A stretch of DNA of 64,000 nucleotides from Lachnospiraceae bacterium 3-1. Its GTDB lineage: Bacteria; Bacillota; Clostridia; Lachnospirales; Lachnospiraceae. The position numbers and the translations under genes were made by a program. The notes beneath the pieces are model-generated. The model was not told the DNA's origin. It ran no database searches and saw nothing but the letters and a program-made list of their open reading frames with translations. The stretch's first letter is position 1. Each line of letters starts with the position of its first letter. Below, in pieces: positions 42,055 through 50,363 of the stretch. The stretch lies in contig KE159592.1 of assembly GCA_000403255.2 (NCBI GenBank), positions 124,001-188,000 on the forward strand, written 5' to 3'.

Positions 42055-44935
42055 GTTTGTCAAAAATTTTATAAAAAAACTGATAGGTTCCAGATTGTTT
42101 GTTCTTAGCGTGGCAATGCTTATTCTCTTTGGAATATTGATGCAGCGTATTTTTTTGTTACAGATTATCAATGGAAAAGAGTATATGGATAATTATACCC
42201 TTCGTATCCAAAAAGAACGCGTAACTTCCGGAACAAGAGGCAGCATTTATGACCGCAACGGCAAACTTTTGGCCTACAGTGAACTTTCTTATTCCGTTAC
42301 CATAGAAGACAATGGCATTTACAGCAGTACGTCAGAAAAAAACAGATTGATGAACGAGGAACTGAACACCGTCATTCATATGATTGAGGAAAAAGGAGAT
42401 TCCATTACAAATACCTTCGGAATTCAAAAAAATGACACAGGAGCCTATGAGTTTAACCTATCTGGAAAAGCGCTGAAACGTTTTCTTGCAGACGTTTATG
42501 GTCGTACAAAAGTAGATGAATTAAAATATAATAAAAAATTGGGATATAATGAAGGTTCTGCAACGCCAGAGCAGGTAATCACATATTTGCAGGACAATTT
42601 TGATATTTATGTAGAAGGTCAGAAATACGAAGACGTAAAAGAAAAGGACATCGTACGCTATACCCAAGAGGAAGCTTACAAAATTATGATTTTGCGGTAT
42701 GCAATTTCTCAGAACAGTTACCAAAGATACGTATTAACCACGATTGCACAGAATGTAAGTGATGAAACAGTTGCAGTAATAAAAGAAAATTCTGAAATAT
42801 TGCAGGGCGTAGATATTATGGAAGACAGTGTTCGCAAATATGTGGACAGCATTTATTTTTCCCATATCATTGGTTATACTGGTAAAATTTCCCAAACAGA
42901 ATACGATGAACTTTCCAAAAAAAATGACCAGTATACTCTGAATGATGTCATTGGAAAATCTGGCATTGAACAAGTGATGGATCAGGAATTACAGGGAACA
43001 AAAGGAAGAGAAAAATTCTATGCGGACAGTGTTGGAAGAATCACTGAGATGATTGAGCAGGTGGACGCAGCTTCTGGCAATGACATTTATTTGTCCTTTG
43101 ACGCAGATTTACAGAAAGCAGTTTACAAAATGCTAGAGCAGGAGCTGGCAGGCATTGTATATGCCAATATTGAAAATATTAAGGAATATGACACCAGCTC
43201 TGGTTCTGCCTCAGATATTAAAATACCAATTGATGATGTTTATTTTGCACTGTTAAACAACAATATTATCGATATCAATCATTTAAGCGCTGAGGATGCA
43301 AAGCCTGTGGAGCAGCAGGTATATCACGCTTTTTTGGGGAAACAGGATGCGGTTATCCGTGAACTGCAGCAGCAGTTTTCTTCTGCTACCCCTATTCCTT
43401 ATGGAGAATTGGACAAGGAGCAGCAAATGTATATGAGCTATATTCTTTCTATGCTGCAGAAGAATGAGATTTTCCTTACCGATAAAGTGGATACCGAAGA
43501 TGAGATATACAAGGAATGGAAGAATGATACCACAAGCTTGTGCGAATACCTTCGACGGGCAATCTCTATGGACTGGATTGACATCACTAAGTTTGATACA
43601 GAATCCAAATATTCCGATTCCACTGAAATATATGATGCGCTTATCGCTTATATCATAGGAGGATTGCAAACAGACCGGGAATTTCACAAAAAAATATACA
43701 AGTATATGATAAATCAGGAATTAATTTCTGGCACGCAGATTTGTCTTATGCTGTTTGAACAGGGGATATTGCAGGAGAATGAAGGAGATTTAACGGCTCT
43801 TCAAAACGGCAGTCTAAGTGCATTTAATTTTATACGGGATAAAATCAAGAATTTGGAGATTACTCCAGCCCAGCTCGCTTTAGATCCCTGTACGGCAAGC
43901 TGTGTCATGATTAATCCCAAATCGGGAGAACTGCTTGCCTGTGTCACTTATCCAGGATACGATACCAATCGGCTGGCAAATTCCGTAGATTCTGAATATT
44001 TTTCCAGTCTTCAGAATGATTTGTCCATCCCTCAGTACAATAATGCCACCCAACAGCAGACAGCCCCTGGTTCTACCTTCAAGCCAGTGACAGCAGCGGC
44101 GGCTCTTACCGAAGGTGTGGTTAGCGTCGGTGAACAGATTGCAACCAAAGGAGAATATACCGAAATAAACCCATCCCCGAAATGCTGGATTTATCCGGGA
44201 AGCACCCATGGCAATATCAATATTTCAGAAGCGATACGGGATTCCTGTAACTATTTCTTTTATGAGCTGGGGTATCGTATGAGTTCTTCTAATGGCGTCT
44301 ATAATGAAAATAAGGGAATATCTACCATCCGAACGTATGCTTCTTTGTTTGGATTAGATGAAAAAACAGGCATTGAGATACCTGAAAATGAACCGCATAT
44401 TGCGGATGAATATCCAATCACTTCATCCATTGGGCAGAGTAATCACAACTTTACCACGACGCAACTGGCAAGATATTTGGCAGCGGTGGCCAGCAGCGGA
44501 AATATTTATAAGCTTACGCTTTTGGATAAAGAGACCACATCCGATGGCACTCTGGTCAAGGAATTCAAGCCAGAAATTACAAGAAAGATTACAGAGGTAT
44601 CCAGCGCTTCCTGGGATGCAATTCAAAACGGTATGCGTATGGTGGCAGAAAATAACAGTTCTTTTAAGGACTTCCCCATTGCCGTTGCCGGAAAAACTGG
44701 TACTGCACAGCAGATTCCTACCAGGGCAAATCATGCTTTGTTTATTGGCTATGCGCCCTTTGATAATCCTGAAATTGCTATTGCTACGCGGATTGCTTAT
44801 GGGTATACATCTGCCAATGCGGTGGAAGTATCCAGTAATATTTTAAAATATTATTTTAAACTTGCAGATAAAGATACTTTATTAGATGGACAAGCTGAGG
44901 AAATTGGAAGTTCTGCCAATGGATTTACAGATTAA
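42047..44935 (+). CDS. Penicillin-binding protein 2 (elongation transpeptidase), long form
   Basis: Class B PBP that cross-links peptidoglycan during elongation, partner of RodA. The 962-residue protein has one N-terminal transmembrane helix (LFVLSVAMLILFGILMQRIF), the PBP dimer domain with TRGSIYDRNGKLLAYS, and a transpeptidase domain with Ser676 in STFK, DSCNYF for the SxN motif and Lys883 in GKTGTAQQ. About 240 extra residues (about 370-610) separate the start of the catalytic domain from CVMINPKSGELLACVTYPGY; this helical insertion makes it much longer than classical PBP2. TTG 42047 behind GAAGGAG is chosen over TTG 42023, which lies ahead of that site. Confidence 0.92.
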   Translation: MFEFVKNFIKKLIGSRLFVLSVAMLILFGILMQRIFLLQIINGKEYMDNYTLRIQKERVTSGTRGSIYDRNGKLLAYSELSYSVTIEDNGIYSSTSEKNRLMNEELNTVIHMIEEKGDSITNTFGIQKNDTGAYEFNLSGKALKRFLADVYGRTKVDELKYNKKLGYNEGSATPEQVITYLQDNFDIYVEGQKYEDVKEKDIVRYTQEEAYKIMILRYAISQNSYQRYVLTTIAQNVSDETVAVIKENSEILQGVDIMEDSVRKYVDSIYFSHIIGYTGKISQTEYDELSKKNDQYTLNDVIGKSGIEQVMDQELQGTKGREKFYADSVGRITEMIEQVDAASGNDIYLSFDADLQKAVYKMLEQELAGIVYANIENIKEYDTSSGSASDIKIPIDDVYFALLNNNIIDINHLSAEDAKPVEQQVYHAFLGKQDAVIRELQQQFSSATPIPYGELDKEQQMYMSYILSMLQKNEIFLTDKVDTEDEIYKEWKNDTTSLCEYLRRAISMDWIDITKFDTESKYSDSTEIYDALIAYIIGGLQTDREFHKKIYKYMINQELISGTQICLMLFEQGILQENEGDLTALQNGSLSAFNFIRDKIKNLEITPAQLALDPCTASCVMINPKSGELLACVTYPGYDTNRLANSVDSEYFSSLQNDLSIPQYNNATQQQTAPGSTFKPVTAAAALTEGVVSVGEQIATKGEYTEINPSPKCWIYPGSTHGNINISEAIRDSCNYFFYELGYRMSSSNGVYNENKGISTIRTYASLFGLDEKTGIEIPENEPHIADEYPITSSIGQSNHNFTTTQLARYLAAVASSGNIYKLTLLDKETTSDGTLVKEFKPEITRKITEVSSASWDAIQNGMRMVAENNSSFKDFPIAVAGKTGTAQQIPTRANHALFIGYAPFDNPEIAIATRIAYGYTSANAVEVSSNILKYYFKLADKDTLLDGQAEEIGSSANGFTD

Positions 44936-44952
44936 AGTTTGGAGGGATAAAT

Positions 44953-45636
44953 TTGGCAAAACCTGTAATGTTAAAAAGCAATAAATATGGAATCAATCTG
45001 ATCTTAGATCATTCTATGGATTTTGAAGAATTGTTGAAGTGTATTCTGGAACGTTTTAAGGAATCAGAAGGTTTTTTTAAAAATGCAAAAATGGCGATTT
45101 CTTTTGAAGGACGGAAATTGACCCAGGAAGAGGAATTTCGAATTGTAGATACCATTACAAGCAATACGTCTGTAAATATTATCTGTATTCTGGACAATGA
45201 TGCCTTAAGGGAAGAGTTGACCCGACAGAAAATTGAGCGTTTTGAAGAAGAACAGGCTGGCAAAACTGGAGAGTTTTACCGGGGAACACTTCGTTCTGGA
45301 CAGGTACTAGATTGTGAAAGCAGTATTATTGTTCTTGGAGATGTGAATCCTGGAGCAAAAATTATTTCCAAAGGAAGTATTGTCGTACTAGGAGCGCTAA
45401 AGGGAACTGCCTATGCGGGGGCGAATGGCAATGAACAATCCTTTGTTGCGGCCTTGAGCATGGACCCAATTCAAATAAAAATTGGGGAAATCATTGCAAG
45501 AAGTGCGGATAAAGCTCCAGCGCCAAAAAGACGCATTCGGAAGGAAAAGATTACGGTAGAACCCCAGGTAGCAATCGTAAAAGACGGAAATATTTATATT
45601 GAGCCAATCACAAAGGGTCTTTTGAATAATATATAA
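44953..45636 (+). CDS. minC: Septum site-determining protein MinC
   Basis: Inhibitor of FtsZ polymerisation, delivered to the membrane by MinD. The 227-residue protein has an N-terminal MinC_N domain (about 1-95) and a C-terminal beta-helix domain with LRSGQVLDCESSIIVLGDVN, PGAKIISKGSIVVLGALKGT and AYAGANGNE, which is the clear signature. It starts at TTG 44953 after GGAGGGA. minD begins 21 nt downstream. The gene sits inside the rod-shape operon, so division placement and elongation are transcribed together. Confidence 0.95.
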   Translation: MAKPVMLKSNKYGINLILDHSMDFEELLKCILERFKESEGFFKNAKMAISFEGRKLTQEEEFRIVDTITSNTSVNIICILDNDALREELTRQKIERFEEEQAGKTGEFYRGTLRSGQVLDCESSIIVLGDVNPGAKIISKGSIVVLGALKGTAYAGANGNEQSFVAALSMDPIQIKIGEIIARSADKAPAPKRRIRKEKITVEPQVAIVKDGNIYIEPITKGLLNNI

Positions 45637-45657
45637 AAAGCAGGAGGATGTAGTAGG

Positions 45658-46449
45658 ATGAGTGAAGTAATTGTTATAACATCAGGAAAAGGTGGCGTAG
45701 GAAAAACTACAACCACAGCAAATGTAGGAACAGGGCTTGCCCAATTGGATAAAAAGGTTGTGTTAATCGACACAGATATTGGACTCCGCAACCTGGATGT
45801 GGTGATGGGGCTTGAGAACCGCATCGTATATAATCTGGTGGATGTCATAGAAGGAAATTGCCGCATGAAGCAGGCTCTTATTAAGGACAAACGATATCCC
45901 AATCTTTCCCTTCTTCCTTCTGCACAAACCAGGGACAAGTCAGCTGTGTCACCAGAACAAATGGTAAAGCTAATCGAAGAATTGAAGGAAGATTTTGACT
46001 ATATCCTTTTGGATTGTCCAGCTGGAATTGAACAAGGATTCAAGAATGCTATTGCAGGAGCAGATCGTGCACTGGTGGTAACTACACCAGAGGTTTCTGC
46101 CATTCGTGATGCAGACCGTATCATTGGACTTCTTTGTGCAAATGAGGTGAAGCGTACCGAATTGATCGTAAACCGCTTACGCATGGATATGGTAAAACGT
46201 GGAGATATGATGAATATTAATGATGTGACAGATATTTTGGCTATTGATTTAATTGGAGCAGTACCAGATGATGAGCAAATTGTTATTTCCACCAATCAGG
46301 GAGAGCCTTTAGTAGGTACAGACTGTCTGGCTGGAAAAGCCTTTGCCAATATCTGCCATAGAATATTAGGAGAAGAAGTGCCATTTCTGGATTTGGAAAT
46401 TAAATCCAGCGTATGGGGGAAACTGAAAGAAATCTTTAAGAAAAATTAG
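45658..46449 (+). CDS. minD: Septum site-determining ATPase MinD
   Basis: ParA-type ATPase that binds the membrane as an ATP dimer, recruits MinC and is released by MinE. The 263-residue protein opens with the deviant Walker A motif TSGKGGVGKTTTTANVG, then VLIDTDIGLRNLDVVMGLEN and the Walker B segment YILLDCPAGIEQGF. The amphipathic C-terminal targeting helix (SSVWGKLKEIFKKN) is present. The start at ATG 45658 follows AGCAGGAGG. Confidence 0.97.
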   Translation: MSEVIVITSGKGGVGKTTTTANVGTGLAQLDKKVVLIDTDIGLRNLDVVMGLENRIVYNLVDVIEGNCRMKQALIKDKRYPNLSLLPSAQTRDKSAVSPEQMVKLIEELKEDFDYILLDCPAGIEQGFKNAIAGADRALVVTTPEVSAIRDADRIIGLLCANEVKRTELIVNRLRMDMVKRGDMMNINDVTDILAIDLIGAVPDDEQIVISTNQGEPLVGTDCLAGKAFANICHRILGEEVPFLDLEIKSSVWGKLKEIFKKN

Positions 46450-46461
46450 GAGGAAATCATT

Positions 46462-46743
46462 ATGGGTTTAATGGATTTTTTTAAAAAGAAAACCTCCGGA
46501 GATATTGCAAAAGACCGTTTAAAATTAGTACTGGTTTCCGACCGGGCAAACTGTTCTCCGGATGTAATGGAAATGATCAAAAACGACATCATCCAGGTGA
46601 TTTCAAAATACATGGAAATAGATGCAGAGGGCCTGGATATCCAGATTACCCAGACCGAATCGGATGGAAATAATGGGAATGTGCCTGCGCTTTATGCGAA
46701 TATTCCCATTAAGGATATGAAGCATCCAAATTCCTCCAGGTAG
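46462..46743 (+). CDS. minE: Cell division topological specificity factor MinE
   Basis: Stimulates MinD ATPase and confines MinC-MinD away from mid-cell. The 93-residue protein has the N-terminal amphipathic membrane helix (MGLMDFFKKKTSGDIAKDRL), the anti-MinCD segment KDRLKLVLVSDRANCSPDVM, and the dimerisation domain. It completes a minCDE set, so the organism probably uses oscillation-type control rather than MinJ/DivIVA alone. It lies 12 nt after minD and 23 nt before rodA. Confidence 0.95.
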   Translation: MGLMDFFKKKTSGDIAKDRLKLVLVSDRANCSPDVMEMIKNDIIQVISKYMEIDAEGLDIQITQTESDGNNGNVPALYANIPIKDMKHPNSSR

Positions 46744-46766
46744 AAGATAATGTAAGGATTGAGATT

Positions 46767-47891
46767 ATGTTGAAACAATATCAGATTAAAAACTATAATT
46801 TTCGTTTAATTTTCTATGTAGTGGCGCTTACCATGATTGGAATCAGCGTGATAGGGAGCGCACAGAAGGCTGTGCAAAGCAAACAGATCGTAGGACTTCT
46901 TCTGGGACTATTTGTAATGGTGGTTGTTTCCATGATTGATTATTCCTTTATTTTACGTTTCAATTGGCTGATTTATCTCTTTAACCTGGGATTGCTTTCC
47001 TTAATTACCTTCCATGTTTTTGGCTCCCAGGGTGGCGGAGCTGTCCGCTGGATTGAGGTAGGGGGCTTTCGTTTTCAGCCTTCAGAATTATCTAAAGTAT
47101 TATTAATTTTGTTCTTTTCCTGGTTTTTTGGGAAATATTATGAGAAAATTAACACATTGCCGATGATTTTAATTTCTGCTATCTTGATTTTTGTACCTTG
47201 GTATATGATTGAGGAACAGCCGGATTTGTCAACGAGTATTGTTGTTGCAGTAATTTTCATTGCACTCTTGTTTTTAAGTGGATTAAGTTATAAAATAATA
47301 GCAGGTGTACTGGCAGTGTTAATTCCTGCTGGAACATTATTCATATATTTGATATTACAGCCAAATCAGAAAATTTTAGATGATTATCAATGGCGTCGTA
47401 TTATGGCATGGCTGCAGCCTGAAAAATATGCGACAGATGCATATCAGCAACAGAATTCCATTATGGCAATCGGCTCTGGACAATTATGGGGGAAAGGGCT
47501 GAATAATGAGACGGCATTTTCTGTAAAAAATGGAAATTATATACCAGAGCCTCAAACAGATTTTATTTTTGCAGTTGCGGGAGAAGAGCTGGGATTTGTT
47601 GGAGGCGCAGTGATTTTGATGTTGCTGCTGTTGATTGTATTCGAATGTATTTGGATTGGGAGAAAGGCAAAAGATTTACCTGGACGGCTGATTTGCGGCG
47701 GTGTAGCTGTCTGGATAGGATTCCAAACATTCGTGAATATTTGCGTGGTAACTGGATTAATGCCAAATACTGGCTTGCCATTACCATTTGTAAGCTATGG
47801 GTTGACATCGTTAGTAAGCCTTTTTATCGGAATAGGACTTGTATTAAATGTAGGGCTTCAGCCTCTCAAATATAGAACGGAGGGTTTTTAA
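46767..47891 (+). CDS. rodA: Peptidoglycan glycosyltransferase RodA
   Basis: SEDS-family polymerase that makes glycan strands in partnership with PBP2. The 374-residue protein has about ten transmembrane helices. SEDS signatures are RWIEVGGFRFQPSELSKVLL, IEEQPDLSTSIVV (with the catalytic-site Asp in QPDLST), and near the end TGLMPNTGLPLPFVSYGLTS. Its neighbours (mreBCD, PBP2) indicate RodA rather than FtsW. mgsA follows after 1 nt. Confidence 0.94.
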   Translation: MLKQYQIKNYNFRLIFYVVALTMIGISVIGSAQKAVQSKQIVGLLLGLFVMVVVSMIDYSFILRFNWLIYLFNLGLLSLITFHVFGSQGGGAVRWIEVGGFRFQPSELSKVLLILFFSWFFGKYYEKINTLPMILISAILIFVPWYMIEEQPDLSTSIVVAVIFIALLFLSGLSYKIIAGVLAVLIPAGTLFIYLILQPNQKILDDYQWRRIMAWLQPEKYATDAYQQQNSIMAIGSGQLWGKGLNNETAFSVKNGNYIPEPQTDFIFAVAGEELGFVGGAVILMLLLLIVFECIWIGRKAKDLPGRLICGGVAVWIGFQTFVNICVVTGLMPNTGLPLPFVSYGLTSLVSLFIGIGLVLNVGLQPLKYRTEGF

Positions 47892-47892
47892 A

Positions 47893-48288
47893 ATGAATAT
47901 TGGTTTGATTGCGCACGATTCGAAAAAAAAATTAATGCAGAATTTTTGCATTGCCTACCGGGGAATTCTATGCAAAAATGAATTATTCGCAACGGGTACC
48001 ACTGGACGGTTGATTGAAGAGGTAACCAATTTGTCTATTCACAAATATTTAGCAGGGCATTTGGGAGGCGCACAACAGCTTGGCGCCCAGATTGAACATA
48101 ACCAGATTGACTTAGTTATTTTTTTGCGGGATCCATTGACACCCAAATCACATGAACCGGATGTGAATAATGTGGTTCATTTATGCGATACCCATAATAT
48201 TCCATTGGCAACAAATCTTGCCACAGCGGAGTTATTGATCAAATCATTGGATAGAGGAGATTTAGAGTGGCGTGAAATGTATAAATAG
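47893..48288 (+). CDS. mgsA: Methylglyoxal synthase
   Basis: Converts dihydroxyacetone phosphate to methylglyoxal and phosphate, a bypass of lower glycolysis used under phosphate or carbon imbalance. The 131-residue protein shows IGLIAHDSKKK at the N-terminus, FATGTTGRLIEEVT, GGAQQLGAQIEHNQIDLVIF and RDPLTPKSHEPDV, which hold the conserved His, Thr and catalytic Asp residues. It lies within the morphogenesis operon and overlaps the next gene by 17 nt. The context is unusual but conserved among related clostridia. Confidence 0.95.
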   Translation: MNIGLIAHDSKKKLMQNFCIAYRGILCKNELFATGTTGRLIEEVTNLSIHKYLAGHLGGAQQLGAQIEHNQIDLVIFLRDPLTPKSHEPDVNNVVHLCDTHNIPLATNLATAELLIKSLDRGDLEWREMYK

Positions 48289-49264
48289 AAAGAAAGTAGC
48301 CCGGATTGCAGGAATATTTTTGTCGTTTACGTTACTTTGTGGGTGTGGGGAACCTGTGAAGATCGAAAACGCCTATGATATTACAGAAAGCACGAGAGCT
48401 TATGGATTGACATCAGAAAGCAGCGGCGTATCACATTCTTTTTTTGCAAAAGACCTTTGTATTGCCAGCAATGAAAATGTATTAAGTGAAAATGTAACAG
48501 ATTCTCTTTCTCAGGCGGCTGGGCTTTTTGATTTGAAAAAAAGTACCATGTTATTTGGAAAGAATGTCCATGAACGGCTGTATCCGGCAAGCACAACCAA
48601 AATTCTTACGGCTTATGTGGCATTGAAGCATGGAACTTTGACAGATTCTGCTACAGTTACTGAAGCAGAATTGCAGTTAGAACCAGGCTCATCCACCTGC
48701 GGACTTGCCGCGGGAGATACTTTGACCTTAGAGGAGTTATTATATGGTCTGATTTTGTGCAGCGGCAATGATGCGGCAAATGTAATTGCTGATGTAGTGT
48801 CTGGAAGTAGCGAAGAGTTTGTAAAATTGATGAATCAGGAAGCAAAATCCATCGGGGCCACCAATTCAAATTTTATGAATCCTCATGGATTACAGGATGA
48901 AAAGCATTATACCACTGTGTATGATTTGTATTTAATTTTTCAAGCAGCTATGCAGAATGAGGAATTTGAAAAGATTTTAAGCACCCAAGAACATACCTGC
49001 CAATATACTTCTGCTTCTGGAGAAGCCTCTGTAAAAGAATGGAAGACCACCAATAAATTTTTGAATGGGGAAAAAGAACCACCAGAAGGAATACAAATTA
49101 TTGGCGGAAAAACGGGAACTACCAGCAATGCCGGATCTTGTCTGGCTTTGTATAGTAAAAAGGGGGAAGCTCCTTATATTTCTATTGTTTTTAAGGCAGA
49201 TAACGCAGATAATCTTTACACGGAAATGGCTGAATTGCTAAAAGAAATTCCAAATAGCGGTTGA
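48272..49264 (+). CDS. D-alanyl-D-alanine carboxypeptidase, lipoprotein DacF/DacB type
   Basis: Low-molecular-mass class C PBP that trims the terminal D-Ala of peptidoglycan stem peptides outside the cell. The 330-residue protein has an N-terminal signal with a lipobox-like FTLLCGC (Cys25), so it is probably lipid-anchored. The catalytic triad motifs are STTK (in YPASTTKILTAYVALKHG), SGN (LILCSGNDAANVIAD) and KTG (GGKTGTTSNAGSC). A C-terminal amphipathic anchor helix is absent, in keeping with lipid anchoring. It starts at GTG 48272 inside mgsA and ends the morphogenesis operon. Confidence 0.92.
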   Translation: MKCINRKKVARIAGIFLSFTLLCGCGEPVKIENAYDITESTRAYGLTSESSGVSHSFFAKDLCIASNENVLSENVTDSLSQAAGLFDLKKSTMLFGKNVHERLYPASTTKILTAYVALKHGTLTDSATVTEAELQLEPGSSTCGLAAGDTLTLEELLYGLILCSGNDAANVIADVVSGSSEEFVKLMNQEAKSIGATNSNFMNPHGLQDEKHYTTVYDLYLIFQAAMQNEEFEKILSTQEHTCQYTSASGEASVKEWKTTNKFLNGEKEPPEGIQIIGGKTGTTSNAGSCLALYSKKGEAPYISIVFKADNADNLYTEMAELLKEIPNSG

Positions 49265-49289
49265 ATTTTTCGTGAATATATACTATAAT
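49261..49289 (+). promoter_or_regulatory. Predicted promoter of the P-loop gene
   Basis: TTGAAT (49261-49266) and a perfect TATAAT (49284-49289) are spaced 17 nt. The -35 box overlaps the stop codon of the carboxypeptidase gene. Confidence 0.65.
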
Positions 49290-49399
49290 TACCATATGAA
49301 AATTACTGTTGTCATGCAAAATAGAGGATATTCGTGTGAATTTGCAGAAATTTGTTATCTATTTTGTATACATACGGTTGAGACTAGGAGGAGATTGTC

Positions 49400-49819
49400 A
49401 TGGTACAAATTATAGCTGGAGAAAAGGGAAAAGGTAAGACAAAACATCTGTTAGATAAGGTAAACGACTCAATCAAATCTGCTACCGGTAATATCGTATA
49501 TTTGGATAAGAGCCAAAAGCATATGTATGAGTTAAGTAATAAAGTTCGTTTAATTAATGTTTCGGACTATATGATTTCAAATGGTGACGAATTTTTAGGA
49601 TTTCTTTGTGGAATTATTTCTCAGGATCACGATTTGGAAGAGATGTATTTAGACAGTTTCCTTACAATAGCAATGTTGGAAGATAGCGATATCGAACATG
49701 CCATTGCAAAATTAGAATCTATCAGTGATAAATTCCATGTAAATTTTGTTGTGAGCATTTCAAAAAATGAGAAAGATTTACCTGAGTGTACAAAAGGGAA
49801 AGTCATTGTATCCTTATAA
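49400..49819 (+). CDS. Small P-loop protein of unknown function
   Basis: A 139-residue soluble protein with a Walker A motif right at the N-terminus, IIAGEKGKGKTKHLLDKV (residues about 4-21), which matches GxxxxGK(S/T). VYLDKSQKHMYELSNKVRLI and a C-terminal FVVSISKNEKDLPE strand complete a minimal alpha/beta nucleotide-binding fold; no Walker B is obvious. It is conserved as a hypothetical or PilT-like-annotated protein in Lachnospiraceae and I do not know its function. It forms its own unit with a promoter, an AGGAGG site and a strong terminator. Confidence 0.7.
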   Translation: MVQIIAGEKGKGKTKHLLDKVNDSIKSATGNIVYLDKSQKHMYELSNKVRLINVSDYMISNGDEFLGFLCGIISQDHDLEEMYLDSFLTIAMLEDSDIEHAIAKLESISDKFHVNFVVSISKNEKDLPECTKGKVIVSL

Positions 49820-49829
49820 TGACAGAAGA

Positions 49830-49857
49830 GGGGTTATCGTTTCAGTTCGATAACCCC
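49830..49857 (+). terminator. Terminator of the P-loop gene
   Basis: GGGGTTATCG (49830-49839) and CGATAACCCC (49848-49857) form a perfect 10-bp stem with an 8-nt loop, followed by CCATTCTTATTCTTTT. Confidence 0.85.
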
Positions 49858-49873
49858 CATTCTTATTCTTTTC

Positions 49874-49916
49874 GAAAGACCTTGTTACGCGAAAGCGTGA
49901 AAGTATCCTTTGATAG
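49874..49916 (-). repeat. 43-nt dispersed repeat, copy A
   Basis: Matches 62255-62297 at 37 of 43 positions without gaps. Read on the minus strand it begins 30 nt after the DUF378 stop codon and contains short hairpins TATC-AAAG-GATA and ACGC-TTTC-GCGT. It may be a 3' RNA element or an old small repeat. Confidence 0.6.
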
Positions 49917-49946
49917 AAAAAATAATATTTTTCTCATTCGGAAAGG

Positions 49947-50159
49947 CTATGCTTCATTCATCGACCGAATACGTCCAAACACACTACAGAGATATAAACC
50001 GCCAATTCCTACAATTCCATAGATAATCCGGGTAAGCCAGCTCATATCACCAAATAGAAATGATACCAGGTCAAAACGAAACAATCCAATCAATCCCCAA
50101 TTGACAGCGCCTACAATTACAAGGGCTAACAATGTGTAATCCAAACCTTTGGTACTCAT
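49947..50159 (-). CDS. DUF378 family membrane protein
   Basis: A 70-residue protein with two transmembrane helices (YTLLALVIVGAVNWGLIGLF and RIIYGIVGIGGLYLCSVFG). The core ALVIVGAVNWGLIGLFRFD matches DUF378, a family of tiny membrane proteins of unknown role. ATG 50159 lies 7 nt after AAAGGAGG; ATG 50165 is too close to it. It is the only minus-strand gene in this part of the chromosome. Confidence 0.88.
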   Translation of the reverse strand: MSTKGLDYTLLALVIVGAVNWGLIGLFRFDLVSFLFGDMSWLTRIIYGIVGIGGLYLCSVFGRIRSMNEA

Positions 50160-50231
50160 ATGCATTCCTCCTTTTACATGAATTTAGTATTTCCAATTAA
50201 AAAAAATATATATTGGAAGTTTATGGAAGTA

Positions 50232-50260
50232 TTGAGTTTATACTTTTAAAATGGTAAAAT
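50232..50260 (+). promoter_or_regulatory. Predicted promoter of the HlyD-yggS-sepF operon
   Basis: TTGAGT (50232-50237) and TAAAAT (50255-50260) are spaced 17 nt, 103 nt before the ATG at 50364. The leader contains a small hairpin TTGAT-gtttt-ATCAA. Confidence 0.5.
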
Positions 50261-50363
50261 ATTCTGGTTATTGATGCATCCGGCTCATTTTTTGTATCTG
50301 CCCGTTGATGTTTTATCAATCGATAGGCTTCATTATTCTTTTAAATATAGGACTTAGAAATGT

